Source of the DNA: Arthrobacter alpinus
GTDB taxonomy: Bacteria; Actinomycetota; Actinomycetes; Actinomycetales; Micrococcaceae
Direction: 5' to 3'
NCBI RefSeq assembly: GCF_001445575.1
Contig: NZ_CP013200.1
Span: 2,294,001-2,358,000, forward strand
DNA: 64,000 nucleotides
The notes under the pieces: generated by a model
The model's database searches: none
Told to the model about the DNA's origin: nothing
The model's input: the letters and a program-made list of their open reading frames with translations, nothing else
Shown here: positions 17,487-26,901 of the stretch, one piece after another
How positions within the stretch are numbered: position 1 is the stretch's first letter
Layout of the letters: each line of letters opens with the position of its first letter
Translations under genes and position numbers: made by a program

Positions 17487-17557
17487 TCCACAGCCTGTGG
17501 ACAGCTCGCCTTAAACCTTGAGTTCTGGCGCATTTAGATTCCACAGCCTGTGGATGA
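17487..17557. promoter_or_regulatory. Two identical 15-bp palindromes with DnaA-box-like halves
   Basis: TCCACAGCCTGTGGA occurs twice, at 17487-17501 and 17540-17554, exactly 53 bp apart (five helical turns). Each is a perfect palindrome around one central base. The flanks create 8-of-9 matches to the DnaA box TT(G/A)TCCACA: TAGTCCACA at 17484-17492 (+), CTGTCCACA at 17496-17504 (-) and TCATCCACA at 17549-17557 (-). They lie upstream of nrdH. DnaA binding, or use by the divergent LysR protein, are both possible. Confidence 0.5.
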
Positions 17558-17583
17558 AGGGTGCATAAAATGACAAAGGTGTA

Positions 17584-17631
17584 ATACATCATGTTGGGGT
17601 CTTTCGCGGGGGCATGCACAAGATGTAGTAT
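17584..17631. promoter_or_regulatory. NrdR box pair upstream of nrdH
   Basis: GCACAAGATGTAGTAT (17616-17631) fits the NrdR box pattern acaCwAtATaTwGtgt at 13 of 16 positions. A weaker second box, ATACATCATGTTGGGG (17584-17599), is centred exactly 32 bp upstream, the spacing of about three helical turns known for paired NrdR boxes. NrdR with ATP/dATP represses ribonucleotide reductase genes, so this fits the operon downstream. The nrdR gene is not in the window. Confidence 0.65.
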
Positions 17632-17782
17632 TGAATCATCGAATACAGCAGTTTGGGCTGATGCTCAAAAACACTGGCCAGGCCGTAGCGGAAGCTGTTA
17701 GGCCCCATAGGCGATGAGCGGGCCCTACGGGGCATGAACGCTAAATTTTAAGAACAGTTTTATGAAAAAAGGGAACTCGATC

Positions 17783-18049
17783 ATGACCGTTACGGTTTAC
17801 ACCAAACCTGCATGTGTCCAGTGCAATGCCACCTACCGCGCCTTGGATAAAAAGGGCATCACCTACAAGAGCGTGGACATCTCCACCGATCCGGAAGCGC
17901 TCGAGCATGTGCTCAGCCTGGGTTACCAGCAGGCACCTGTTGTGATCACCGATGCTGATCACTGGTCAGGCTTCCGCCCGGACAAGATCGCCGAACTGGC
18001 TGCCGCCGTCAAAAGCGATGCTGTCATGGAAAGCGTCAGCGTAGCTTAA
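17783..18049 (+). CDS. nrdH: Glutaredoxin-like NrdH redoxin
   Basis: An 88-residue glutaredoxin-fold protein with thioredoxin-like properties that reduces class Ib ribonucleotide reductase. The active site is CVQC in VTVYTKPACVQCNATYRALD, and the C-terminal GFRPDKI is typical of NrdH. The start is set at the ATG at 17783, with AAAGGGA before it; the upstream ATG at 17762 has no ribosome binding site. First gene of nrdHIE-F, under the NrdR box pair. The nrdI gene follows after 127 bp that show no other gene. Confidence 0.95.
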   Translation: MTVTVYTKPACVQCNATYRALDKKGITYKSVDISTDPEALEHVLSLGYQQAPVVITDADHWSGFRPDKIAELAAAVKSDAVMESVSVA

Positions 18050-18176
18050 GTGATCCTGCGGGCCTGGTGCCTGCGGAGTCAACATCAGTTCCCGTGTGCA
18101 CCACGCACACACGTGGTGGCTGGTCAGTAAAACGGCCAGCCCCACAACCGCACGTAAGTAGTTGAAAGCGAAGGCC

Positions 18177-18653
18177 ATGTCAGCCGTTGCAGCAGAAGCC
18201 GCAGTAGGTGAGATAACTTCTCGAACCACCAGCAGCCGGCTGATCTATTTTTCCTCAGCCTCTGACAACACCCACCGTTTCATGATGAAACTGGGAGGTG
18301 ACGTGGCCCGATTGCCAATTTTTACCTACGAAGAAACCCTCCTGGCCCAAGAGCCATTTGTCTTGGTCCTGCCCACCTATGGTGGGGAGAATCGGCTGGG
18401 GGCAGTACCAAAGCAAGTCATCAAGTTCCTCAATGTGGAACAAAACCGGAAGTTGATCCGCGGCGTCATCGGCGCGGGAAACACCAACTTCGGGGAAACG
18501 TATTGCCTCGCCGGGGACATCGTCGCCGAGAAGTGCCACGTACAGCATTTATACCGTTTTGAACTCATGGGCACATCTGAGGATGTCGACCGGGTTCGCG
18601 AAGGATTGGAAGAATTTTGGACACGATTGTCTCAGACCAAGAAGTTGCTGTGA
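18177..18653 (+). CDS. nrdI: Class Ib ribonucleotide reductase flavodoxin NrdI
   Basis: A 158-residue flavodoxin-like protein that supplies the oxidant to assemble the dimanganese-tyrosyl radical cofactor of NrdF. Seen: the FMN phosphate-binding loop [16 protein letters not shown], then LVLPTYGG and [16 protein letters not shown], all NrdI hallmarks. The ATG at 18177 is preceded by GAAGG; a TTG at 18162 is less likely. Its 3' end overlaps the nrdE reading frame by 37 bases if nrdE starts at 18617. Confidence 0.94.
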   Translation: MSAVAAEAAVGEITSRTTSSRLIYFSSASDNTHRFMMKLGGDVARLPIFTYEETLLAQEPFVLVLPTYGGENRLGAVPKQVIKFLNVEQNRKLIRGVIGAGNTNFGETYCLAGDIVAEKCHVQHLYRFELMGTSEDVDRVREGLEEFWTRLSQTKKLL

Positions 18654-20788
18654 AGGCATCAAAGGAGATGCCCGCGGCATGGGAGGGCATGAGCTACCAC
18701 GAGCTCAACGCCATGCTCAACCTGTATAACTCCAAGGGTGAAATCCAGTTCGACGCGGACAAAGCCGCTGCCCGCCAGTACTTCCTGCAGCACGTGAACA
18801 ACAACACCGTGTTCTTCCACGACCTGGAAGAAAAGCTCGAATACCTGGTGAAGAACGAGTACTACGAGCGCGAGACGCTGGACCAGTACTCCATGAACTT
18901 CATCCGCGGACTGTTCCAGCAGGCCTACAAGAAGAAGTTCCGCTTCGAGACTTTCCTTGGCGCCTTCAAGTTCTACACGTCCTACACGCTGAAGACTTTT
19001 GACGGCAACCGCTTCCTGGAGCGCTACGAGGACCGTGTGTGCATGGTCGCCCTGCACCTGGCCCGTGGCAACGAAGAACTGGCCTTGAAGATTGTCGATG
19101 AAATCATCGACGGCCGCTTCCAGCCCGCCACCCCCACCTTCTTGAACGCCGGCAAGGCACAGCGCGGCGAGCTCGTCTCCTGCTTCCTGCTGCGTATCGA
19201 AGACAACATGGAGTCCATTGGCCGCTCCATCAACTCCGCCCTGCAGCTATCCAAGCGCGGCGGTGGCGTGGCCTTCGCACTGACCAACATCCGCGAGGTT
19301 GGCGCGCCGATCAAGCAGATCGAGAACCAGTCCTCCGGCGTCATCCCCGTGATGAAGCTTCTTGAAGACAGCTTCTCCTACGCTAACCAGCTCGGTGCCC
19401 GCCAGGGTGCAGGAGCTGTGTACCTGCACGCTCACCACCCCGACATCAACCGCTTCTTGGACACCAAGCGCGAGAACGCTGATGAAAAGGTTCGCATCAA
19501 GACCCTTTCCTTGGGCGTTGTCATCCCGGATATCACCTTTGAGCTGGCCAAGCGCGATGAGGACATGTACTTGTTCTCCCCGTACGACGTCGAAAAGGTC
19601 TACGGCGTGCCGTTCTCCGACATTTCGGTCACCGAGAAGTACTACGAAATGGTGGACGACTCCCGGATCAAGAAGACCAAGATCAAGGCGCGTGAGTTCT
19701 TCCAGACCCTCGCCGAGATCCAGTTCGAGTCCGGCTACCCGTACATCATGTTTGAAGACACGGTGAACCGCGAAAACCCCATCGAGGGCAAGATCATCAT
19801 GAGCAACCTGTGCTCGGAGATCCTGCAGGTTTCAGCGCCCACCACGTACAACGATGACCTCTCGTACAACGAGATTGGCAAGGACATCTCCTGCAACCTG
19901 GGCTCGCTGAACATTGCCAAGGCCATGGATTCCCCCAACCTAGGCAACACCATTGAGACGGCCATCCGAGCGCTTTCCGCGGTATCGGACATGTCCAACA
20001 TCACCAGCGTTCCCTCCATTGCCAAGGGCAACGACGATTCGCACGCCATTGGTCTGGGCCAGATGAACCTGCACGGCTACCTTGCCCGTGAGCGCGTCCA
20101 CTATGGTTCCGAAGAGGGCCTGGACTTCACCAACATCTACTTCTACACGGTGGTGTACCACGCAATCCGGGCCTCCAACCTGTTGGCGATCGAAACCGCC
20201 AGCACGTTTGCCGGCTTCGAGAACTCCACCTACGCCAGCGGTGTGTTCTTCGACAAGTACACCGACGGCGAGTGGGTTCCGCAGACCGCCAAGGTAGTTG
20301 AGCTGTTCGACGGCGTCCACATTCCTACCCAGGAAGACTGGCGTGCGCTGAAGGCCTCCGTCATGGAGCACGGCATCTACAACCAGAACCTGCAGGCCGT
20401 CCCGCCCACAGGATCCATCAGCTACATCAACAACTCCACCTCCTCGATCCACCCGATCGCCTCCATGATTGAGATCCGGAAGGAAGGCAAGCTGGGACGC
20501 GTTTACTACCCGGCCCCCTACCTGAGCAACGACAACCTTGAGTACTACAAGGATGCGTACGAGATCGGCTTCGAGAAGGTCATCGACACCTACGCCGCCG
20601 CCACGCAGCACGTGGACCAGGGCCTGTCCCTGACACTGTTCTTCAAGGACACCGCCACCACGCGTGACATCAACAAGGCGCAGATTTACGCCTGGCGCAA
20701 GGGCATCAAGACCATCTACTACATCCGCCTTCGCCAGCTCGCGCTGGAAGGGACGGAAGTTGAAAACTGTGTCTCCTGCCAACTGTAG
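18617..20788 (+). CDS. nrdE: Class Ib ribonucleoside-diphosphate reductase, alpha subunit
   Basis: Catalytic subunit, 723 residues, that reduces ribonucleoside diphosphates to deoxy forms. Seen: the N-terminal [14 protein letters not shown], the active-site loop [10 protein letters not shown] with one of the catalytic cysteines, [17 protein letters not shown], and the redox tail ENCVSCQL whose cysteine pair is reduced by NrdH. There is no long N-terminal ATP cone, as expected for class Ib. The TTG at 18617 overlaps nrdI by 37 bases; a GTG at 18650 forming GTGA with the nrdI stop is an equally reasonable start. Confidence 0.96.
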   Translation: MDTIVSDQEVAVKASKEMPAAWEGMSYHELNAMLNLYNSKGEIQFDADKAAARQYFLQHVNNNTVFFHDLEEKLEYLVKNEYYERETLDQYSMNFIRGLFQQAYKKKFRFETFLGAFKFYTSYTLKTFDGNRFLERYEDRVCMVALHLARGNEELALKIVDEIIDGRFQPATPTFLNAGKAQRGELVSCFLLRIEDNMESIGRSINSALQLSKRGGGVAFALTNIREVGAPIKQIENQSSGVIPVMKLLEDSFSYANQLGARQGAGAVYLHAHHPDINRFLDTKRENADEKVRIKTLSLGVVIPDITFELAKRDEDMYLFSPYDVEKVYGVPFSDISVTEKYYEMVDDSRIKKTKIKAREFFQTLAEIQFESGYPYIMFEDTVNRENPIEGKIIMSNLCSEILQVSAPTTYNDDLSYNEIGKDISCNLGSLNIAKAMDSPNLGNTIETAIRALSAVSDMSNITSVPSIAKGNDDSHAIGLGQMNLHGYLARERVHYGSEEGLDFTNIYFYTVVYHAIRASNLLAIETASTFAGFENSTYASGVFFDKYTDGEWVPQTAKVVELFDGVHIPTQEDWRALKASVMEHGIYNQNLQAVPPTGSISYINNSTSSIHPIASMIEIRKEGKLGRVYYPAPYLSNDNLEYYKDAYEIGFEKVIDTYAAATQHVDQGLSLTLFFKDTATTRDINKAQIYAWRKGIKTIYYIRLRQLALEGTEVENCVSCQL

Positions 20789-20808
20789 TAGGCGTTGTAT
20801 CAAGCTAA

Positions 20809-21918
<1,110 letters not shown>

Positions 21919-21967
21919 CCCTTAGTTGTCACGGAGGCCTGTCGCCGAAGTAACAGTGCGAAAAGTG

Positions 21968-22014
21968 TGCGCGCAAGCCGATCCGCAAGGATCAGCTTGC
22001 GCGCATCTTTTTTC
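21968..22014 (+). terminator. Rho-independent terminator of the nrd operon
   Basis: An 11-bp perfect stem (21968-21978 with 21995-22005) encloses a second small stem, GATCC with GGATC, and is followed by TCTTTTTT. It lies 50 bases after the nrdF stop. Confidence 0.9.
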
Positions 22015-22153
22015 TGCCAGAAGCCAGCCGGAACCCTCCTTGTTCCCAGTAACAATACGACGCGCGCTAATTTGCCCATATGATGGACAAACTAACGTAG
22101 AAGGGTGATACTTCACTTATGCTGATGTATCAACCAAGAGGGGAATGGCTATT

Positions 22154-22612
22154 ATGAGCGAGTCGAATCAGTTGGGGAAACCAACGGGAGCCTTCATCGG
22201 GGCCTCCTGGATTGCTTTAGGGCTGGGTATGGGGGTCTACTTCATCGGCCTCTGGAATGCCAAGATGGAACTCAATGAAAAGGGTTTCTATCTCGCCGTG
22301 TTCCTGTTTGGGCTCTTCGCGGCCGTGTCATTGCAGAAGGCCGTGCGAGACAAGGCAGAAGACATTCCCGTGACCTCCATCTATCTGGGGATCGCCTGGT
22401 TTGCACTGCTGGCGTCGCTGCTCTTGCTGGCGATTGGTCTGTGGAACGCGCAGCTGCTGCTGTCCGAGAAGGGCTTCTATGGCATTGGGTTCGCCATGAG
22501 TTTGTTTGCTGTCGTGGCGGTGCAGAAGAACATCAGGGATCTCGCAGCGCACCGGGCCATCTATCCTGATCAGCATGTGCGGCCCACGTTCCTGGACAAG
22601 CCTGAGTTCTAA
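22154..22612 (+). CDS. yiaA: YiaA/YiaB family inner membrane protein
   Basis: A 152-residue protein made of two similar halves, each with two transmembrane helices: GASWIALGLGMGVYFIGLWN with EKGFYLAVFLFGLFAAVSLQ, and LGIAWFALLASLLLLAIGLW with EKGFYGIGFAMSLFAVVAVQ. The repeated GLWNA...L-x-EKGFY and the VQKxxRD end are the YiaAB two-helix domain. The ATG at 22154 is better placed relative to the AGAGGGG site than the ATG at 22145. The family has no firm biochemical role. It stands alone between the nrd terminator and a hairpin. Confidence 0.8.
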   Translation: MSESNQLGKPTGAFIGASWIALGLGMGVYFIGLWNAKMELNEKGFYLAVFLFGLFAAVSLQKAVRDKAEDIPVTSIYLGIAWFALLASLLLLAIGLWNAQLLLSEKGFYGIGFAMSLFAVVAVQKNIRDLAAHRAIYPDQHVRPTFLDKPEF

Positions 22613-22634
22613 AGAGTCACTCTTCGTCTCACTC

Positions 22635-22671
22635 GACCCGCCGGTGCCGCAGAATGTTGAACCGGCGGGTC
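22635..22671. terminator. GC-rich hairpin between convergent genes
   Basis: A perfect 11-bp inverted repeat (22635-22645 GACCCGCCGGT with 22661-22671) has a 15-nt loop. It lies between the ends of the convergent yiaA-like gene and the minus-strand 506-aa gene, so it may terminate both. No T run is seen. Confidence 0.5.
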
Positions 22672-22707
22672 CTCATCCCGAAACACTGCAACGCAGCACT
22701 GGACCCT

Positions 22708-24228
22708 TCAGCTCAAACGCAGGTTCAAGGTCAACATTGGGTCATCCATGAAGGCATCGAACTCTGCGAGTGTTGTGAAGACCGGTTTGCCGCCGTAGTG
22801 AACTGAGAGATGTCCTAGCTGATTTAGGAGGACATCGGGGTTGGATGATCCCAGAGTCTGGGAAATGGCTGCCAGCTGGGGGAGTATGAACTGGTTGAAC
22901 GCGGTATCGCTGCCCTTTGCTTGCTCCTCAATCGAGGAAAGTTCAGCCGCCGAGTCGCGTTCGATCTGCTCAACACAGACCAGAAGCTGTTCATATCCTG
23001 CGTCCCATTGTTTCGATTCGTCACGGGCGATCAAGGCCATTTGAATTCCCTGGATGAGCATAGCGGCGCCGTACTGGCCCACCATGCTGCCAATCATAGA
23101 GCCCAACAGCGGAACGGGAATCAGAACTTGGCCCATCGCGCCGAAGGCCCAGATCATGGTTGTTCTCGTCATGGATTCGGCTGCGGCGGAAGCCGCATCA
23201 AGTGTTGAGAGCCGACCGGTAGCGGTGCCATGGGCAAGGGCGGCGATCTCGACGGTGCACTGGGCCATGGCAGCAGAAAGTGTCCCTCCGATGATGGAGC
23301 TCATGGCTGGCGCGACTCCATTGGCCAAAGCGTGTTGGGACGCAATCGAGATGCTCTGCCCCAGCACCGCCTTAGCGGCTGAACTAACGCTGCCTGAAGC
23401 AGCCCGACGAGCAGCTTCCGCCCACGGCAGCTCCGAAACCGAACGTTCACGGATTGCCGCCGAAGCGAGCACGCTGCCGCCGTCAACAATGCCACCCACC
23501 ATGGCAGCAACAAATGTGGCACCTGCCAACTGCTGTGCCTGGGCTGCCTGTATCCGTTTACGCAGATACTTGTCGGGATCCTCAGCTGCGGACTTGAGTT
23601 CGGCTAACGTCACTCTGCGGGATTCGATGCTGCCACCGGATACACGGTCGTCGAGGTTCTCTTTTACGCCGCGGTATCTGTGGTGAATGGGCCCCTCTGG
23701 CATGGCTAAGCGAGAGTTGAGCAGGGACTGGGTCCCCTCCAAATGATCCGTTGGCACCAAAAGGCCCATGCCTGCGTATTTCTCGGCAGCCAGACCCTTT
23801 GTTGTAGACAGCCGAGTCGAGGTACTGCTGACAACTTTGGCCTGAAATTCTCCCACCGTACGTCCTGCGGTATCGAAGAGCCGGAGGTCCGCAGGGTCAT
23901 GCGGAGCCCCCATGCGCTCGGTCATCTTCAGTCGGATATCGGCGTTGCTGGCGACAGCGTTCAGATTGAAGCTGAGTTCATGAAGCCATTCAAAGACATG
24001 GCCTTGTCGTTGCCCATCACCCACGTTGGCGAATCTGCGGGCCATGGTCGCGGCCCATTCGCGATCGGCTAGCAGCAGGGAGAGCTGACCGCGGGCCGAG
24101 ACTGTCACCATGCCTGTGGCTTCCCACATAGCGGCGCGGGCACCGGAAACACTTAGGATGCTAGTCTGCGGGCTTTCCGGAGTCTCCGGGTTTTTCGCAT
24201 CAGGGCCATCGGCCGGCTGGGGATTCAT
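22708..24228 (-). CDS. Unknown protein: PD-QxK nuclease-like motif plus Gly/Ala-rich membrane segments
   Basis: A 506-residue protein, second gene of a two-gene operon. Residues 1-27 are polar and disordered. Residues about 75-165 hold the block GHVFEWLHELSFNLN, then DPADLRLFDTAGRTVGEFQA followed by KVV; the spacing of D114 to Q129-A-K131, with E127, resembles the D...(E/Q)xK core of PD-(D/E)xK nucleases, and a glutamate (E80) precedes it as in many such folds. Residues about 232-400 are Gly/Ala/Ser/Ile-rich and hydrophobic (FVAAMVGGIVDGGSVLASAA; LIPVPLLGSMIGSMVGQYGA), able to form several membrane-spanning or pore-like helices. A charged helical tail follows. I do not recognise the family. 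The ATG shares four bases with the stop of the preceding gene (ATGA), so the two products are made together. Confidence 0.8.
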   Translation of the reverse strand: MNPQPADGPDAKNPETPESPQTSILSVSGARAAMWEATGMVTVSARGQLSLLLADREWAATMARRFANVGDGQRQGHVFEWLHELSFNLNAVASNADIRLKMTERMGAPHDPADLRLFDTAGRTVGEFQAKVVSSTSTRLSTTKGLAAEKYAGMGLLVPTDHLEGTQSLLNSRLAMPEGPIHHRYRGVKENLDDRVSGGSIESRRVTLAELKSAAEDPDKYLRKRIQAAQAQQLAGATFVAAMVGGIVDGGSVLASAAIRERSVSELPWAEAARRAASGSVSSAAKAVLGQSISIASQHALANGVAPAMSSIIGGTLSAAMAQCTVEIAALAHGTATGRLSTLDAASAAAESMTRTTMIWAFGAMGQVLIPVPLLGSMIGSMVGQYGAAMLIQGIQMALIARDESKQWDAGYEQLLVCVEQIERDSAAELSSIEEQAKGSDTAFNQFILPQLAAISQTLGSSNPDVLLNQLGHLSVHYGGKPVFTTLAEFDAFMDDPMLTLNLRLS

Positions 24229-25151
24229 CCCGCGAGCCGATTCGCCAGCAGTGTTGCAGCCTTGAGAGAGTCATGTGAAAGAGCAGTGACTCGGCCGTCT
24301 TGATCCAACAATGGACACGCGATGACTGCGGCGATCGTCGTGGCAAGGCCTGCTTGTTCGGCGACCAGAGAACGTTCAGCTGGAGTGTATGCGGCGTAGT
24401 TTTCGGAACGATCGAGTAGATCTACGAACGTTTGTAATTGCTCCACGCCCAAATGCGTGAGCGTGTTGAGGACCGCCGCCGTATTGTCCACATGCTTGGC
24501 TGCATGAACGACCTTGGCAGTCTGGATATCCACGTCCCATTCGGAATCATCTAGTTGGGCTTTGATTTCCATTTGTTCCCGGTACGATTTCTTGCCTTTT
24601 ATGTGGATGTAACTCAGAAACGCAATGGCTACCGGCGCCGCAATAATCCCACCCAAAACTAGAGTTCCTGCTGCCATGCCACCACCGCCTGCGGCAAGTG
24701 ATCCTCCGCCGAGCCACGCCAAGGTTGCGCTGGAAGCTGCAGCACCACTGAGCGTACTGATAGCTGTTCCGGTGGAGGCCGTCGCGAATGCGGCTACCCC
24801 GGCCAAGCTGGCGCCGCCGGCTGCAATTCCAGCCACGCCGCCACCCAGAGTACTTGACAGGGCGCCCAGTGCTTTGATTCCCGTTGCCTTTAACTCGATA
24901 TCCAGCCCCAACAGCTCCGGAACCGCGGCTACTGTTGGCAGTTCGTCCAGGGTGACATTCTTTAGTCGGGCGAAAAGTGTGGCGAAGGGTCCCAAGAAGT
25001 CATCGAAGGCCCGAGTGAGGGCTAGATCGATAACGCCTTGGACGCTGCCCCCGGTCTCAGTAAGTTCTTGGACCTTGCCATTGACGCGCTCCCACGTCGC
25101 CCGATTCTTCCGAGCCAACTTCTGCGCATCCAAGATTGGCGCGAATTGCAC
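24225..25151 (-). CDS. Unknown Gly/Ala-rich membrane-associated protein, partner of the 506-aa protein
   Basis: A 308-residue protein, first gene of the operon. Residues 1-90 are helical and soluble. Residues about 96-180 form an extreme Gly/Ala segment (GALSSTLGGGVAGIAAGGAS, then FATASTGTAISTLSGAAASS and LAWLGGGSLAAGGGGMAAGT), a glycine-zipper-like pattern seen in membrane-inserting proteins, ending in LVLGGIIAAPVAIAFLSYI and a basic stop KGKKSYR. The C-terminal 120 residues are helical. From memory the TGTAI..LSGAAA motif recurs in uncharacterised bacterial proteins; no function is known to me. The GTG start has GGAGG six bases upstream. Confidence 0.8.
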   Translation of the reverse strand: MQFAPILDAQKLARKNRATWERVNGKVQELTETGGSVQGVIDLALTRAFDDFLGPFATLFARLKNVTLDELPTVAAVPELLGLDIELKATGIKALGALSSTLGGGVAGIAAGGASLAGVAAFATASTGTAISTLSGAAASSATLAWLGGGSLAAGGGGMAAGTLVLGGIIAAPVAIAFLSYIHIKGKKSYREQMEIKAQLDDSEWDVDIQTAKVVHAAKHVDNTAAVLNTLTHLGVEQLQTFVDLLDRSENYAAYTPAERSLVAEQAGLATTIAAVIACPLLDQDGRVTALSHDSLKAATLLANRLAG

Positions 25152-25220
25152 CTTAGGCCTCCGTTTCCCCGGCCCTGACTAGTAGCCCAAGGCTCAGTTC
25201 AGAGGCAACGGAGTTGTTCT

Positions 25221-25251
25221 ATTGTGCCGACGTTCATGACTTTACTGTCAA
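25221..25251 (-). promoter_or_regulatory. Candidate promoter of the two-gene unknown operon
   Basis: On the minus strand a perfect -35 TTGACA (25251-25246) is followed by CACAAT (25226-25221) with a rather long 19-bp spacer, about 70 bp before the GTG start at 25151. The 25152-25322 interval also has to hold the divergent promoter of the Nudix gene; no clear one was found for that. Confidence 0.4.
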
Positions 25252-25322
25252 GCGGGTCATATTTGTCGCACGTTTTGTAATCTCAACGGAAGTGATCCTC
25301 ACTTGTTGATAGCGTTGAAGCC

Positions 25323-25874
25323 ATGGATGAGGACAGCACAGTAGTAGCGCAGAATCTCACGGAGGCCCGGTTTGTTGAAGACGCCGCCGCTAAGGTGCGC
25401 CCCGGCCACTTGGGTAGCAGCCGCAATTCCGGCGACGCCTGGGTTGAAGGAGACGCCGGCAAGTTCTGGGGAACGTTTGGCTCCGCTGGGCTTCTAGTGT
25501 TCGACGCCGCACGTGGAGTCTTGCTGCAACACCGGGCCATCTGGTCTCACCATGGCGGTACGTGGGGCCTTCCCGGGGGAGCCCTCCATAAGGGTGAAAG
25601 TGCAGTGGACGGCGCGCTACGCGAATCGTGGGAAGAAGCAGGGGTACCGCGCGAGAGCGTGGAGCTGCTGTTTACCTCGGTATACGACGTGGGCTACTGG
25701 CGTTACACCACCGTGGTGGTTAACGCCGTGGTCCCGTTTCAGGCCGTCATCAGTGATCCCGAGAGCCTTGCCTTGGAATGGGTCGAACCGAGCGAGGTTG
25801 CCCAACGCCCGCTGCACCCGGGTTTCGGTAAGGCATGGCCGGAGCTACGCGCACGGTTGGCTGAACTTACCTGA
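25323..25874 (+). CDS. Nudix hydrolase
   Basis: A 183-residue protein with an intact Nudix box, GALHKGESAVDGALRESWEE followed by AGV, near residues 86-108, matching GX5EX7REUXEEXGU. Nudix enzymes cleave nucleoside diphosphates linked to another group; the substrate cannot be told here. An N-terminal extension of about 55 residues (WVEGDAGKFWGTFGSAGLLV) leads into the fold, as in actinobacterial homologues. Its last 8 bases overlap the end of the convergent membrane protein gene. Confidence 0.92.
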   Translation: MDEDSTVVAQNLTEARFVEDAAAKVRPGHLGSSRNSGDAWVEGDAGKFWGTFGSAGLLVFDAARGVLLQHRAIWSHHGGTWGLPGGALHKGESAVDGALRESWEEAGVPRESVELLFTSVYDVGYWRYTTVVVNAVVPFQAVISDPESLALEWVEPSEVAQRPLHPGFGKAWPELRARLAELT

Positions 25875-26784
25875 GAGTGACGCGGCTGAGCCGGCCGCGC
25901 CGCACGGTCTTGCTCACGGCCTGGACCAGCACAGCGATGGCGGCCGCTATGGCGAGCGGCACCAAGGTACTGAGGGTGGGGTGGAGCGTGTTGAGGAAAA
26001 CCTCGGCACCCAACTGTGCCATTGCGGCTGGCTGGTAGGCGAGGACTCGTGTTCCGCCTCCCACACTGATGGCAGTGAAGAGCGCGGGTGCTACCCACAG
26101 CATGAGGATGCCGAACACCGCGGCGAGCACCCGTCCCACGGATTTCAGGCCTGCGATCCCCACCGCAACGCCGAGAATAACCGCCGGTGACCAGCGGACC
26201 AGGGTTAGCGCCACAGCGGACGGGGTAGTCAGCGAGCCGATGGGGAAGAGCAGCCCCTCCAGCCAGAGTCCACAACAAACCGCAGCAATGCTGCTTGCTG
26301 CAACGGCACCCGGAGCCGGGGCCTTCGCCATGAGCACCAAGACCAGTAGGCCGATCAAAATCGAGGCAATTGTCCCGCACAGCAATGCCGTGAGGTAAAG
26401 CTCCGCGGCCGAGTTGCGCAGGAGCCCGTCGCCAACGGTATTGGCAGTCTGGAGGGTGGCCGTGAGCTGGACACCGACCGTCCCCATCGCCACGGCCGTG
26501 AGCGCGAATCGGGGATGGCGGGGCTTGCTCAGACGGCAGATGATGCCGGCGATGGCCGAACCAGTCACCAGCACCCCGACGATCAGCGTGAGTAGATACT
26601 GACTGAAGGGCAGCAGCACCAGCGGCATATCGTCCGGCAGGGTGGCGCTCGCCCAGAGATTCTGTAGCGGCAGGCGCATTCCGGTCAAGATCCACGGCAG
26701 CAGGCCAATCGTTGCCGAAGCCACCCCCAGGATGAAATAAGGGACTAGTGCCCTCGCCGTTGCCGGAACTGAATGCGTTTCCAT
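25867..26784 (-). CDS. Polytopic membrane protein of unknown function
   Basis: A 305-residue protein with about eight hydrophobic helices, for example LVPYFILGVASATIGLLPWI, LLTLIVGVLVTGSAIAGIIC, LLCGTIASILIGLLVLVLMA and LVPLAIAAAIAVLVQAVSK, ending in a basic tail (KTVRRGRLSRVTLR). No transporter signature is recognised. The start is the ATG at 26784 after a G-rich site; the longer reading from 26850 adds a Cys/His-rich piece that looks non-coding. Convergent with, and overlapping, the Nudix gene. Confidence 0.75.
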   Translation of the reverse strand: METHSVPATARALVPYFILGVASATIGLLPWILTGMRLPLQNLWASATLPDDMPLVLLPFSQYLLTLIVGVLVTGSAIAGIICRLSKPRHPRFALTAVAMGTVGVQLTATLQTANTVGDGLLRNSAAELYLTALLCGTIASILIGLLVLVLMAKAPAPGAVAASSIAAVCCGLWLEGLLFPIGSLTTPSAVALTLVRWSPAVILGVAVGIAGLKSVGRVLAAVFGILMLWVAPALFTAISVGGGTRVLAYQPAAMAQLGAEVFLNTLHPTLSTLVPLAIAAAIAVLVQAVSKTVRRGRLSRVTLR

Positions 26785-26901
26785 GGAACCCCCAGATTTG
26801 CCATGTTGAAAAGTGCGGCAAGCCCCGGAGTCCGAGACCTGCCGTTCCATCGTAACGGCCCGGCCGCATCGACAACCCGTTCCTGTCCAACCGCAACGGC
26901 G

